From positions 1 through 64,000 of the forward strand of contig CATOTG010000001.1 in the NCBI GenBank assembly GCA_951813015.1: DNA of 64,000 bases, in the 5' to 3' direction. Both the position numbers and the translations under genes were made by a program. Below, piece by piece: positions 35,364 to 44,510 of this stretch (positions are counted from its first letter, which is position 1; each line of letters begins with the position of its first letter). This stretch comes from an uncultured Thermoanaerobaculia bacterium (GTDB taxonomy: Bacteria; Acidobacteriota; Thermoanaerobaculia; Multivoradales; Multivoraceae). The notes beneath the pieces are model-generated. The model worked only from the letters and a program-made list of their open reading frames with translations, had not been told where the DNA came from and did no database searches.

Positions 35364-37556
35364 CTAGAAATCCCCGGCGCCCGCAAGGTCGAGCAGGAAG
35401 GCGTAGACCAGGGCCGTCTCGCGGTAGCGGTCATAGCGCCCGGAAGCGCCGCCGTGACCAGCGCTCATGTTCGTCTTCATCAGCAACAGGTTGTCGTCCG
35501 TCTTCTTCGCGCGCAGCCGGGCAACCCACTTGGCGGGCTCCCAGTACTGAACCTGGGAGTCGTGCAGGCCCGTCGTGACCAGCATGTGGGGATAGTCCTT
35601 CGCCTCCACGTTGTCGTAGGGCGAGTAGGAGAGCATGTAGTCGTAGTACTCGCGCTCGCCGGGATTCCCCCACTCGTCCCATTCGAAGGTCGTCAGCGGG
35701 ATGCTCGCGTCGAGCATCGTGGTCACCACGTCGACGAAGGGCACCTGCGCCACGATGCCGTCCCAGAGGTCGGGCCGCATGGTGAACACGGCGCCCATCA
35801 GCAGGCCGCCGGCGCTGCCGCCCATCGCGTAGATCCGGTCCGGATCGGCGTAGCCCTCGGCCGCGAGATGCTCGGCCGCCGCGATGAAGTCGGTAAAGGT
35901 GTTCTTCTTGTTCAGAAGCTTGCCGTCCTCGTACCAGGAGCGGCCCATCTCCTCGCCGCCGCGGATGTGGGCGATCGCGTAGACGAAGCCGCGGTCGAGC
36001 AGGCTCAGGCGCAGCGCACTGAATCCCGCGTCCATGCTGGCGCCGTAGGAGCCGTAACCGTAGAGGAGCAGCGGACCTCCACCCTCGGCTGGTCGCAGAT
36101 CAGGGCGGTAGACCAGGGATACCGGCACCTTCGCGCCGTCGGCGGCGACCGCCCAAAGCCGCTCGGTCCGGTAGGCCGCAGGGTCGAATCCGCCCAGCAC
36201 CTGCTCCTGCTTGCGCAGGGTCTTCTCCCGTGTGGCCGGGTCGTAGTCGAACACGGATCGCGGCGTGGTCAGCGACTGGTAGACGTAGCGCAGCGTTCCC
36301 GACGCGGGATCGGGGTTGACGCCGAGCCCGGCCGAGTAGGTCGGTTCGCCAAAGTCCAGGTCGTGGTCCAGGGCGCCTTCGCCTCCCGCCCCAACGACTC
36401 GGAGTTGCCGCAGGCCGTCACGACGCTCGGCCAGCGCCAGGAAGCGATCGAACAGCTCGAAGCCCTCAAGGAGCACATCGTCCCGGTGCGGCGTCTCCTC
36501 GCGCCAGTGGGCGCGGCCGGTCTCGTCCTCGGCGGTCGACATCAGGCGGAAGTTCGGCGCTTCGTCGTTCGTGCGCACCCAGAAGCGGTCCCCAAGGTGG
36601 TCGACGCTGTACTCGTGGCGCTCGCCGCGCGGCTCGAAAACCGCAAAGTCGCCGCCGGGATCGTCGGCCCGCAGGATGCGGACCTCGGTGCGCAGCGTAT
36701 GGCTTGAGGTCGCCATCAGGTACCTGCGCGACTGGCTGCGCTGCAGGAAGAGGCTGAACGTCTCGTCCGGCTCCTCGTAGACCAGGTCGTCCGCGGCGCC
36801 GTCTCCCGCGGAGCCCTCGCCCAGCCGGCGCCGGAACACCTGGTAGGAGCGCAGCGTGTCCGGATCCTGGCGGACGTAGAACAGGGTCGCGCTGTCGGCG
36901 GCCCAGACCAGGTTCGCGGTGACCTCGGAGATCTCGTCGGGCAGCGTCTCGCCGGTCGACAGATCCTTGAAGCGGACGGTGTAGAAGCGGCGCCCCACGT
37001 CGTCGACCGCATAGGCCAGGATCCGGTGATCCGGGCTCACCGACAAGCGCACGGCCGTGTACTCCTTGCCCTCGGCGATCTCGTTCACGTCGACGAGGAC
37101 TTCCTCGGCTTCGGCACTCTGGTCGCCCCCGAAGACGTCGCCTTCCGCAGGCCGGCGGCAGTGAATCGGGTACTGCTTCCCCTCTTCGTAGCGCGTGTAG
37201 TACCAGTAGTCGCCGTCGCGCCAGGGAACCGACGAGTCGTCCTCGACGATGCGGCCGCGGATCTCCTCAAACAGGGTCTCCTGCAGCTCCTCCGTATGCG
37301 CCATCACGCCGTCGAGGTACGCGTTCTCGGCCTCGAGGTACGCGATGACTTCCGGATCTTCCCGCTCCCGCAGCCAGTAGTACTCATCGACCCGTACGTC
37401 GCCGTGGGTCTCCAGCTCGACCGGGCGCGCTTCCGCCGTCGGCGCCTCGACGGGGGCGACGGCCGGCGCCGTGCAGGAGGCTACGGCCAAGGCTGCCAAC
37501 ACGCCGATGGGGGCAAGCGCGGCGAATCGCCGCTTCCCTGTTTCGCCCGTAACCAT
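35364..37556 (-). CDS. S9 prolyl oligopeptidase / oligopeptidase B-type lipoprotein
   Basis: Serine peptidase of about 730 residues that cleaves short peptides. The leader LAALAVASC gives a lipoprotein cysteine, so the enzyme is envelope-anchored. The N-terminal part is a seven-bladed propeller (VRVDEYYWLREREDPEVIAY at the start is characteristic). The catalytic domain has the nucleophile in YAMGGSAGGLLMGAV, the acid near TGLHDSQVQYWEPAKW and the histidine in SAGHGGASGRYD. The ATG at 37556 is preferred over GTG at 37562; neither has a strong ribosome-binding site. An interspersed repeat core lies 17 bp upstream. Confidence 0.92.
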   Translation of the reverse strand: MVTGETGKRRFAALAPIGVLAALAVASCTAPAVAPVEAPTAEARPVELETHGDVRVDEYYWLREREDPEVIAYLEAENAYLDGVMAHTEELQETLFEEIRGRIVEDDSSVPWRDGDYWYYTRYEEGKQYPIHCRRPAEGDVFGGDQSAEAEEVLVDVNEIAEGKEYTAVRLSVSPDHRILAYAVDDVGRRFYTVRFKDLSTGETLPDEISEVTANLVWAADSATLFYVRQDPDTLRSYQVFRRRLGEGSAGDGAADDLVYEEPDETFSLFLQRSQSRRYLMATSSHTLRTEVRILRADDPGGDFAVFEPRGERHEYSVDHLGDRFWVRTNDEAPNFRLMSTAEDETGRAHWREETPHRDDVLLEGFELFDRFLALAERRDGLRQLRVVGAGGEGALDHDLDFGEPTYSAGLGVNPDPASGTLRYVYQSLTTPRSVFDYDPATREKTLRKQEQVLGGFDPAAYRTERLWAVAADGAKVPVSLVYRPDLRPAEGGGPLLLYGYGSYGASMDAGFSALRLSLLDRGFVYAIAHIRGGEEMGRSWYEDGKLLNKKNTFTDFIAAAEHLAAEGYADPDRIYAMGGSAGGLLMGAVFTMRPDLWDGIVAQVPFVDVVTTMLDASIPLTTFEWDEWGNPGEREYYDYMLSYSPYDNVEAKDYPHMLVTTGLHDSQVQYWEPAKWVARLRAKKTDDNLLLMKTNMSAGHGGASGRYDRYRETALVYAFLLDLAGAGDF

Positions 37557-37572
37557 AGACACGGGAGGCTAG

Positions 37573-37590
37573 CAGCCCGTGGCAGAAGTC
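37573..37590. repeat. Interspersed repeat core, family A, copy 2
   Basis: CAGCCCGTGGCAGAAGTC is identical to 49432-49449 and similar to 10889-10907. Beyond these 18 bp this copy diverges from the other two. It lies immediately upstream of the leftward peptidase gene. Confidence 0.5.
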
Positions 37591-37635
37591 GCCGGCGCAC
37601 CCGGTTTCTGCCGCGCACACTCCTGGCGGGGCGCA

Positions 37636-38574
37636 TCAACTGCGTTCCTGGAGCAGGATGGCCGCAAAGAGGTCCTCCAGCGCGGCGCCGACGGACTTGA
37701 ACAGGGTGATTTCATCCTGACTGCCGCGCCCCCCGTGCTCACCGCGGCACAGCTCGTGGAGGTCGGCGGCGACGTCTTCCGGAGTCAGCGCACCCGACTC
37801 GATCGGCTGGGTAAGGTCGCCCGCCTCGACGAGCGCACCGGCCCGGGTGTCGACGAACACGGTCGCGCGACGCATCGCCTCGTCGTCCGCCTCGCGCATC
37901 AAAGGGGTGAAGCCGCCGACGAGGTCCACATGGACGCCGGGCTCAAGCCACGAACCGAAGACCAGGGGCCGGGTTGCCAGGGTAGCGGTGCTGACGATGT
38001 CCGCCGCGCGCACGGCCGCCTCCAGATCGGCAGCCGTTCCGGTCCGAAGCCCCCGCAGCAGCGGTGAACGGGACGCCTCCGCCGCCTTCTCGGGCCGGCG
38101 CCCCCAGAACTCGATTTCGATCCCGGGCCGCACCGCCGCGTGCGCGGCCGCCAGGTGAGGCGCCAGGTTGCCCGTGCCGACGACCAGCAGGCGACGGGCA
38201 TCGGCGCGCGAGAGGAACTTCGACGCCAGGGCCGACGCCGCCGCCGTGCGCCGCAGGGTCAGCTCCAGGCCGTCGATGAGCGCCAGCGGCGCCCCGGTCA
38301 CGGCCGACGTCAGGATGTAGCTGGCCTGCACCGCCCCGAGGCCGCGGGCGACGTTCCCGGGGAAGACCGTCGCCACCTTGACGCCCAGGTAGCCGCCGGC
38401 CGTCCACGCCGGCATGAGCAGCAGCGTCGCCTCGGGATCGTCGGCCGGCGCCGCGACCCCGTGGTGGTGGCGTACCGGCATCTCGCAGCCATCGAAAAAG
38501 CCCCGTTCCAGGGCCTCCACCAAGGCGCCCCAGGGCAGCAGTTCGGCGGTCCTGGCGGCGTCGAAGATCTTCAT
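37636..38574 (-). CDS. Ornithine cyclodeaminase / mu-crystallin family protein
   Basis: NAD(P)-dependent family protein of 312 residues; members include ornithine cyclodeaminase, alanine dehydrogenase (archaeal type) and ketimine reductases. LLMPAWTAGGYLGVKVATVF contains the conserved substrate lysine, LRRTAAASALASKFLSR precedes the Rossmann domain, and LLVVGTGNLAPHLAAAHAAV is the nucleotide-binding loop. VHVDLVGGFTPLMREAD and IESGALTPEDV are further family landmarks. Exact substrate unknown. It is divergent from the PhyH operon with only 29 bp between starts, so the two promoters must overlap. Confidence 0.88.
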   Translation of the reverse strand: MKIFDAARTAELLPWGALVEALERGFFDGCEMPVRHHHGVAAPADDPEATLLLMPAWTAGGYLGVKVATVFPGNVARGLGAVQASYILTSAVTGAPLALIDGLELTLRRTAAASALASKFLSRADARRLLVVGTGNLAPHLAAAHAAVRPGIEIEFWGRRPEKAAEASRSPLLRGLRTGTAADLEAAVRAADIVSTATLATRPLVFGSWLEPGVHVDLVGGFTPLMREADDEAMRRATVFVDTRAGALVEAGDLTQPIESGALTPEDVAADLHELCRGEHGGRGSQDEITLFKSVGAALEDLFAAILLQERS

Positions 38575-38603
38575 CCGGATAGCGAAGGATAGTCTTATCC
38601 GCC

Positions 38604-39347
38604 ATGGACCATCCGGGAGAGCTTGAGCAGAACGGCTACGTGATCCTGGAAGGCGTCCTGAAACGGTGCCGTATCGACGCGCTGCGCCGGGAGATCGAGC
38701 CCCACTTCGACCGCCGCCTCTTCGGCCGCAACCCGTTCGAGGGCCGCAAGACGCAGCGGGTCTACGGACTGCTCTCCAAGTCCCGCCTGTTCGATCGCCT
38801 GGTCGAGCACCCGGCCGTGCTGGACGCCTGCGAGACCACCCTGGGCCCGGGCTTCCTGCTCTCGGTGGCCCACGCGATCCTCATCCACCCCGGCGAGGTC
38901 TCGCAGAACCTCCACCACGACGACTCCTTCTATCCTCTGCCCCGTCCCCGTCGGGCACTCGGCGTGAGCACGATCTGGGCACTCGACGACTTCACCGAGG
39001 ACAACGGCGCCACCCGCATCGTGCCCGGCAGCCACCGCTGGAACGGCGAGGAAGCGGACGATTCGGCAGCGCAGCCGGTTATCATGCCGGCCGGCTCGGT
39101 CCTCGTCTTTCTCGGCACCCTCTACCACGGCGGCGGCGCGAACCGGTCGGCCGGAACCCGTCTCGGCCTGACCATCCAGTACTGCCCGCCGTGGGCGCGG
39201 CAGCAGGAGAACTTCATTCTCGGGGTGTCCGCGGACGAAGTTCCGGACCTGTCTCCCAGGCTCCAGGAGCTGATCGGCTACGGCATTCATCCTCCATTCA
39301 TGGGCCACGTAGATGGCCGCCACCCGCTGAAGGCGCTCCCCACATGA
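38604..39347 (+). CDS. Phytanoyl-CoA dioxygenase (PhyH) family protein
   Basis: Non-heme Fe(II)/2-oxoglutarate dioxygenase of 247 residues. The iron-binding facial triad is visible as HxD in NLHHDDSFYPLPRP and the distal His in GTLYHGGGANRSAGTRLGLT, where the Arg would bind 2-oxoglutarate. VIMPAGSVLVFLG is the conserved strand before it. The substrate cannot be predicted; family members hydroxylate fatty acyl-CoAs, ectoine, phosphonates and natural products. Its stop overlaps the next start (ATGA), so it is coupled to an alkaline-phosphatase-superfamily lipoprotein. Confidence 0.9.
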   Translation: MDHPGELEQNGYVILEGVLKRCRIDALRREIEPHFDRRLFGRNPFEGRKTQRVYGLLSKSRLFDRLVEHPAVLDACETTLGPGFLLSVAHAILIHPGEVSQNLHHDDSFYPLPRPRRALGVSTIWALDDFTEDNGATRIVPGSHRWNGEEADDSAAQPVIMPAGSVLVFLGTLYHGGGANRSAGTRLGLTIQYCPPWARQQENFILGVSADEVPDLSPRLQELIGYGIHPPFMGHVDGRHPLKALPT

Positions 39348-41008
39348 AGAAGTCCCCGTTCCTGCTCGGTCTGCTGGCCACGCTGGCCCTGACGTCGGCC
39401 TGTGGCGGTCCCGCGACCGCTCCCGAGGGCGAAGCCGCCGTCCCCGAGGGCGAGGCCGCCGTCCCCGAGAGCGAAGCCGCCGTCCCCGAGGGCGCGCCCC
39501 GACTCGTCCTCCTGCTGGCGGTCGATCAGATGCGAGCCGACTACCTGGAGCGCTTCGCCCCGCTGCTCACGGGAGGCCTTGAGAGGCTCCTCCGCGAGGG
39601 CGTCGTCTTCACCGACGCCCATCACTTCCACGCCGCCACCGAGACCGCTCCCGGCCACGCCACGCTGGCCACGGGAACATTTCCCAGGCGCCACGGAATC
39701 ATCGGCAACAGCTGGTTCGACCGGGAAGCCGGCGAAGAGGCCTACTGCTGCGGCGACCCCGACCACGGCGTGTCGCCGCGCAACATGGCCGTTCCGACGC
39801 TGGGCGATCTCCTCAAGGCCACATGGCCGCAATCCAGGGTGTTCTCCGCCAGCGGCAAGGACCGCGCGGCGATCCTGATGGGCGGACACCACGCGGACGG
39901 CGCCTGGTGGTACGGCCGTCCGACCGGCGGCTGGGTCACCTCGACCTACTACGGCGACCGGGACTCGGGGCCCGCGTGGCTCGACGACTTCAACGCGGAA
40001 AACCGTCTCGACCTGCTCTTCGGCGCCGCCTGGGCGCCGCTGATGCCGCTCGAGCAGACCGCGGCGTACGACATCGAGCCGCTCCAGCGTGGTCTGTCGG
40101 TCGACACGTTCCCCCACGCGCTGGGCGGCTACACGGTGGAACGGTCGGCGTTCTACGCCTCGATCTACAGGTCGCCCTTTCTGGACGGCCATCTCGGGGA
40201 TCTGGCCGAGACCCTGATCGAAGCGGAGGGCCTGGGCGAGGACGAGGTCCCCGACCTGCTGGCGCTCAGCTTCTCCGCCCTCGACACGGTCGGCCACGGC
40301 TTCGGTCCCAACGCACCGGAGACCCTGGACACCATCCTGCGGCTCGACCGGACGATCGGCGAACTGTTCGACTTCATCGACGAGCGGATCGGCATGGAGA
40401 ACGTGGTCGTCGCGCTTTCCGCGGATCACGGCGTCGGCCGCGTGCCGGAACTCGTCGTGCGCGACGGCGGCGAAGGCGGCCGCTTCGGCGCCGAGCAGAC
40501 CCTCTGCCTGCAACAGCTCCAGGCGCGGCTCGCGGAGCGGTTCGGCGACGGCGAATGGCTGGGCGACACCTTCTATCTCAACGAGGAGGAGATCGCGGCA
40601 GCCGGCGCCGACCGGACACGGATCGAGGACGAGATCATCGAGGTGATGGGAAGCTGCCCGCTGTTCCACCAGGTGCTGCGACCGGCAGACCTCGACCCCT
40701 CCGATCCTCTGCACGAGCTCTACCTGAACAACCGATTCCCCGGCCGCAGCCCGGACCTGATCGCGGTGCCGGAGCCGAACGTGCTGCCGGCGCCCGCCGC
40801 GGTGGTCACCGCGAGCCACGGCTCCCCCTACCGCTACGACACCCACGTTCCGCTCATCATCCGGCAGCAGGACGGCGCCGGCCGTGTCGTCGAGGAACGT
40901 GTGAACACGATCGACCTGGCGCCCAGCCTGGCCGCCCTCCTGGGGCTCGACCTCGAAGCCATCGCCGGCTTCGAGGGGTTCGACGGCGTCGACCGGCTGG
41001 CCGAATGA
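39344..41008 (+). CDS. Alkaline phosphatase / phosphodiesterase-type lipoprotein (PafA/NPP-like)
   Basis: Type I phosphodiesterase/alkaline phosphatase family enzyme of 554 residues. The ATG at 39344 overlaps the previous stop; the longer open frame is a shadow. The leader ends ALTSAC (lipoprotein). A repetitive acidic linker (EGEAAVP / ESEAAVP, 7-residue repeats) spans residues ~26-50. LLLAVDQMRADYLERFAPLL carries the first metal Asp, ATETAPGHATLATGTFP the Thr nucleophile, SALDTVGHGFGPN and VALSADHGVGRVPE further metal ligands, and YRYDTHVPLIIR the last His. Likely periplasmic phosphoester hydrolysis. It is coupled by another ATGA overlap to the following deacetylase gene. Confidence 0.88.
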   Translation: MKKSPFLLGLLATLALTSACGGPATAPEGEAAVPEGEAAVPESEAAVPEGAPRLVLLLAVDQMRADYLERFAPLLTGGLERLLREGVVFTDAHHFHAATETAPGHATLATGTFPRRHGIIGNSWFDREAGEEAYCCGDPDHGVSPRNMAVPTLGDLLKATWPQSRVFSASGKDRAAILMGGHHADGAWWYGRPTGGWVTSTYYGDRDSGPAWLDDFNAENRLDLLFGAAWAPLMPLEQTAAYDIEPLQRGLSVDTFPHALGGYTVERSAFYASIYRSPFLDGHLGDLAETLIEAEGLGEDEVPDLLALSFSALDTVGHGFGPNAPETLDTILRLDRTIGELFDFIDERIGMENVVVALSADHGVGRVPELVVRDGGEGGRFGAEQTLCLQQLQARLAERFGDGEWLGDTFYLNEEEIAAAGADRTRIEDEIIEVMGSCPLFHQVLRPADLDPSDPLHELYLNNRFPGRSPDLIAVPEPNVLPAPAAVVTASHGSPYRYDTHVPLIIRQQDGAGRVVEERVNTIDLAPSLAALLGLDLEAIAGFEGFDGVDRLAE

Positions 41009-42072
41009 GGACAACCTCCATGCTCAACGCCACCGCCCCCCCCCCAACGCCACGCCGATCCCGCGCCGCCGCCGCGGCCACCCTCTGCCTGACCGCGGCC
41101 TTTCTCTCGGCCTGCCAGGCGGAGGCCCAGACCTACGCCGAGAAGCTCGGCTTCCCCGCCGGCACGCGCGCCGTCATCCTCCACGTCGACGACGCCGGCA
41201 TGTCGCACGATTCGAACGTGGGCGCTTTCCGCTCCATCCTCGACGGCGTCGCGAACTCGATGAGCGTGATGATGCCCTGCCCGTGGGTGCCGGAACTCGT
41301 CCGGGGCCTGGAGGAGAACCCGGGGATCGACGCCGGCCTCCACCTGACCCTGACCGCCGAGTGGGACGACTACCGCTGGGGTCCCCTCGTGGGCCGGGAA
41401 GCGGCGCCCGGCCTGGTCGACCCGGAGGGCGCCCTGTGGTCAAGCGTCGCCGAGGTCGTGGCGAACGCGACGCCCGACGAAGTGGAGGCCGAGGTGCGCG
41501 AGCAGATCAACCGCGCCCGGACGATGGGCTTCGAACCGACCCATCTCGACTCCCACATGGGCACACTCTTCGCCACGATGGACTTCCTCGAGCGCTACAT
41601 CGCGGTCGGCCTCGACGAGGGCCTTCCCCTCATGTTCCCGGGCGGCCACAACACGATCCTCGAAGCGCAGTACGAAGCCCAGGGACGGGACACGCCACCC
41701 GGCCTCGGCCGCGCCGCCGAACTCGGCCAGCGCATCTGGGACGGCGGCCTGCCCGTACTCGACGACCTCCACAACCTGAGCTACGGCTGGGTCCCCGAGA
41801 GCGGCCCCGACGCGACCGACGAGGAGCTGACGGAGTACAAGGTCGAGCGCTACATCCAGGCCCTGCGCGATCTCCGCCCCGGCGTCACGATGGTCATCAT
41901 GCACTCCACCGACCCGAGCGAGACCTTCAAGTACATCTCGACCTCCGGCCCCAGCCGCAAGGGCGACATGCTGGCCATGCTCGACCCGCGCCTCAAGCAG
42001 GTCATCGAGGAGGAAGGCCTGGTCCTGACCACCTTCCGCGAGCTCAAGGAAAGGCGGGACCGCGTCGACTAG
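41005..42072 (+). CDS. ChbG/YdjC-like carbohydrate deacetylase, exported
   Basis: A 355-residue protein with an N-terminal export signal (AAAAATLCLTAAFLSACQAEA, possibly a lipobox). The YdjC/ChbG fold is marked by VILHVDDAGMSHDSNVGAF (metal Asp and base), GIDAGLHLTLTAEW and PTHLDSHMGTLF (metal His residues), with VTMVIMHSTDP near the end. ChbG deacetylates chitooligosaccharides; the substrate here is unknown. The start ATG at 41005 overlaps the previous stop; ATG at 41020 is an alternative. It is the third gene of a dioxygenase-phosphatase-deacetylase operon. Confidence 0.88.
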   Translation: MRTTSMLNATAPPPTPRRSRAAAAATLCLTAAFLSACQAEAQTYAEKLGFPAGTRAVILHVDDAGMSHDSNVGAFRSILDGVANSMSVMMPCPWVPELVRGLEENPGIDAGLHLTLTAEWDDYRWGPLVGREAAPGLVDPEGALWSSVAEVVANATPDEVEAEVREQINRARTMGFEPTHLDSHMGTLFATMDFLERYIAVGLDEGLPLMFPGGHNTILEAQYEAQGRDTPPGLGRAAELGQRIWDGGLPVLDDLHNLSYGWVPESGPDATDEELTEYKVERYIQALRDLRPGVTMVIMHSTDPSETFKYISTSGPSRKGDMLAMLDPRLKQVIEEEGLVLTTFRELKERRDRVD

Positions 42073-42115
42073 CAACCGGCTGTTCCGGCCCTCCGGCGAT
42101 CATTCCGCAGAAGAG

Positions 42116-42364
42116 GTGGAAGCCGCCTGGCTCACCCAGGCGCACCGGCTACTCGCCTCAGCCGACCTGCCCGCCGACCGAGCGACGGTTCAAGCGACTC
42201 GGGAAGGACCTCTGGTCACCGTCGAGCTCCCCCCCGAAACCGCCCGCGCGGTTCTCGAGTGGGCCATCGAAGCAGCCGACCGGGTACTCCGAGGCGACCG
42301 CCAGCCTTCCGACGCCGAGGTCTACAAGGCGGCCAGGGCACTGCTGAGCCAGGCAAGCCCGTAG
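42116..42364 (+). CDS. Small hypothetical protein
   Basis: An 82-residue reading frame starting at GTG, 43 bp after the deacetylase stop. It has strongly GC-rich third positions, like its neighbours. The predicted product is mainly two or three amphipathic helices (LTQAHRLLASADLPADR; ARAVLEWAIEAADRVLRGD) around a short strand pair (GPLVTVELPPE). No known family was recognised. It might extend the upstream operon; the weak ribosome-binding site makes this uncertain. Confidence 0.45.
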   Translation: MEAAWLTQAHRLLASADLPADRATVQATREGPLVTVELPPETARAVLEWAIEAADRVLRGDRQPSDAEVYKAARALLSQASP

Positions 42365-42672
42365 ACTCGCGCTCGCCCGTCAGCGGGCGCACGGATGGCA
42401 GGCCGGCGCAGCCGGTGAGACAGGTCGGCGCCCTGCCTCCCGCGTCAGGCTCCTCGGCGCCGACGTCCAGCCCAGTCGGGTCAGGAGGGGCAAGGCGCCC
42501 AGGCGCCTCTGAACGAGCGACGCCCGACGACATCGCAGCCACCACCGACCAATCGGAGCGAGTGAAGCGGAGTGAGCGCACCCCCCTCCCATCACCTCCC
42601 AAGCGCGAACGCCACCTGGGAGCCTTGCCCCTCCTGACCCAAGACGGGCGGGTGCTCCCACCGCCGGCGCGG
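42365..42672. other. Convergent intergenic region with dispersed and inverted repeats
   Basis: No gene was found. It begins with a copy of interspersed repeat family B (42375-42400), then holds a long inverted repeat described separately. The remaining ~110 bp between the arms are unremarkable and non-coding. The region separates the deacetylase operon from a leftward enoyl-CoA hydratase. Confidence 0.5.
42478..42640. repeat. Inverted repeat with 26-bp arms
   Basis: The left arm 42478-42503 and the right arm 42615-42640 are reverse complements at 25 of 26 positions; both contain GTCAGGAGGGGCAAGGC (reversed in the second). A 111-bp non-coding segment lies between. The size (163 bp) and symmetry fit a miniature inverted-repeat element or a strong RNA structure after the enoyl-CoA hydratase gene. 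No target-site duplication is obvious. Confidence 0.7.
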
Positions 42673-43515
42673 CTAGCTCGTGATGCGCTGGAACTTCGGT
42701 GGCCGGCGCTCGACGAAGGAGGCGACGCCTTCCTTGAAGTCGTCGCGCTGCAGGCTCTCGGCCATCAACTCGTTCGACTCGCGCAGGGCGTCGCCGGTCT
42801 CCATCATCAGGTGCCGGTAGACCTGCTGCTTGATCACCTTGAGCGATGTCGGCGCGGAGCGCTCGGCCAGGGCCTTGACGTAGTTCCGGGCCTCGGGGAC
42901 GACCTGGTCGTGGGGCACGGAGCGGTTGACGACGCCCATCCCGGCAGCTTCCGGGCCGTAGAACTTGCGCCCCGTCCACAGGATGTCGAGCGCGTTGGCC
43001 GGCCCGGCGACGCGCGGGAGGATCCAGCTCAGCCCGTGCTCGGCGATCAGTCCGCGGTTGACGAAGGCCGAGGTGAAGACGGCGCGGTCGGAGGCGATGC
43101 GGATGTCGCACAGCATCGCGATCGCGAAACCGAGGCCGGCGCAGGGGCCGTTGATCGCGGCGACGATCGGCTTGCGAACCGCCATCAGGTAGTTGAACGT
43201 GACGCCGAAGTTCTCCTCGCCCATCTCCTCGATCGCGCCGGCCTGGGCGTCCTCGAACGTGTTGCCGCCGCCGCTGCCGCGCTCGCCGCGGCTCGTGGCC
43301 TGAAGGCCCTGCATGTCGGCCCCGGCACAGAAGCCGCGGCCGGCGCCGGTCAGCACGATGCCGACAACGCGCTCGTCCTGCTCGGCGGCCGCCATCGCGT
43401 GCTTCATCTCGGCCATCATGCTGCCGGTGATCGCGTTCAACTGCTCCGGACGATTGAGGGTGATCGTGGCGATGGGATCGTCCACGTCGTACTTGATCAT
43501 TTCGTACTCGGTCAT
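42673..43515 (-). CDS. Enoyl-CoA hydratase/isomerase family protein
   Basis: Crotonase-fold protein of 280 residues. TITLNRPEQLNAI opens the fold; GAGRGFCAGADMQGL and NGPCAGLGFAIAMLCDIRIA are the oxyanion-hole and CoA-binding motifs. NRGLIAEHGLSWILPRVAG carries the Glu expected at a catalytic position; this AEHG form is typical of hydratase/isomerases in phenylacetate-type or branched-chain degradation rather than classical FadB. The exact reaction is undetermined. It is a single leftward gene with a divergent lipoprotein gene upstream. Confidence 0.9.
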   Translation of the reverse strand: MTEYEMIKYDVDDPIATITLNRPEQLNAITGSMMAEMKHAMAAAEQDERVVGIVLTGAGRGFCAGADMQGLQATSRGERGSGGGNTFEDAQAGAIEEMGEENFGVTFNYLMAVRKPIVAAINGPCAGLGFAIAMLCDIRIASDRAVFTSAFVNRGLIAEHGLSWILPRVAGPANALDILWTGRKFYGPEAAGMGVVNRSVPHDQVVPEARNYVKALAERSAPTSLKVIKQQVYRHLMMETGDALRESNELMAESLQRDDFKEGVASFVERRPPKFQRITS

Positions 43516-43633
43516 GCCTTGGCCTCCAGCCGCTGTTCAAAGTGAGCGGCCAAGAGTAGCGCAACCGGTCGACCGCTAACATGGCGACACGCCCGCCCCG
43601 CGCAAACCAGGGCGCGTGCGCAAGGAGACAGCC

Positions 43634-44434
43634 ATGTTCCGAACCCCAGCGTTCGCGGTCGCCGCCATCCCGGTTCTCGCGGCCTGCGCCGGCCCCGAGC
43701 CCGAACCGGCGCCCCTCCCCGCGCCGCCGCAAGGCGCCTCCGAACGGCTCGAGATCGTCGACCGCGCGATCGAGCACCACGGCGGGGAGCTGTTCGAGCA
43801 GTCCCGGGTCAAGCTGACCGTGGCGTCCCGCTCGGGAAGCTTCGACGTCGACTCGATGGCCGACGGCGACCGCTTCGAGCAGCGGATCCGGGCCTCGAAC
43901 GGCGCCGACGAGCGCCTGTACCGGCGCGACAACACGGCGCTCGAAGTAACCGAGGGCGGCCGGCTGATGGAGATGGACGAGACGGAACACGCCCGCGCCG
44001 AGAGCTACGTCAACCAGCGCATGTACTTCCTCTTTCTGCCCTACAAGCTGAACGATCCCGGCGCCTGGAAGGAGGACCAGGGGCTCGAGGAGTGGAACGG
44101 TCGCCAACTGCACCGCGTCCGGATCACCTTCGCACCCGGCACGAGCGACGGCGCGGACAGCGCCTACGTCTACTGGTTCGATCCCGAGACCGCCCGCCTC
44201 GAGCAGTTCGCCTACGACTACGAAGAGGGTACCGGCCTCCGCTTCCGCATCCTGCGGAACTACCGGCGAATCGGCGGCCTGCTGTTCTACGATGCGGACA
44301 ACTACGGTCTGAACACGCGCGACGGCGGCCTGACCGTCGACGACATCAACCCGGTCTACGTCGAGCAGGAGCTGCCGCTCGTCTCGCAGATCGAGCTGCG
44401 CGGCATCGAGGTCGAACGGACGGGGGCGAGCTGA
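43634..44434 (+). CDS. DUF6503-like exported lipoprotein
   Basis: A 266-residue lipoprotein; ATG at 43634 follows AAGGAG with good spacing, and the leader ends VLAACAGPEPEP. ASERLEIVDRAIEHHGGELF at the mature N-terminus and repeated beta-strands (LHRVRITFAP, AYVYWFDPETARLEQFAYDY, GLRFRILRNYRRIGGLLFYD) suggest an LolA/outer-membrane-lipoprotein-sorting-like half-barrel, as in DUF6503 and related families. Ligand and role unknown. It leads a run of four rightward envelope genes. Confidence 0.65.
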   Translation: MFRTPAFAVAAIPVLAACAGPEPEPAPLPAPPQGASERLEIVDRAIEHHGGELFEQSRVKLTVASRSGSFDVDSMADGDRFEQRIRASNGADERLYRRDNTALEVTEGGRLMEMDETEHARAESYVNQRMYFLFLPYKLNDPGAWKEDQGLEEWNGRQLHRVRITFAPGTSDGADSAYVYWFDPETARLEQFAYDYEEGTGLRFRILRNYRRIGGLLFYDADNYGLNTRDGGLTVDDINPVYVEQELPLVSQIELRGIEVERTGAS

Positions 44435-44510
44435 CGGTGCACCTGGCGGCCGCTTTCGCCATCGTCGGGGCATGGTCCGTCGTCGTGCCGCTCCCGGAGG
44501 CCGGTTGACG

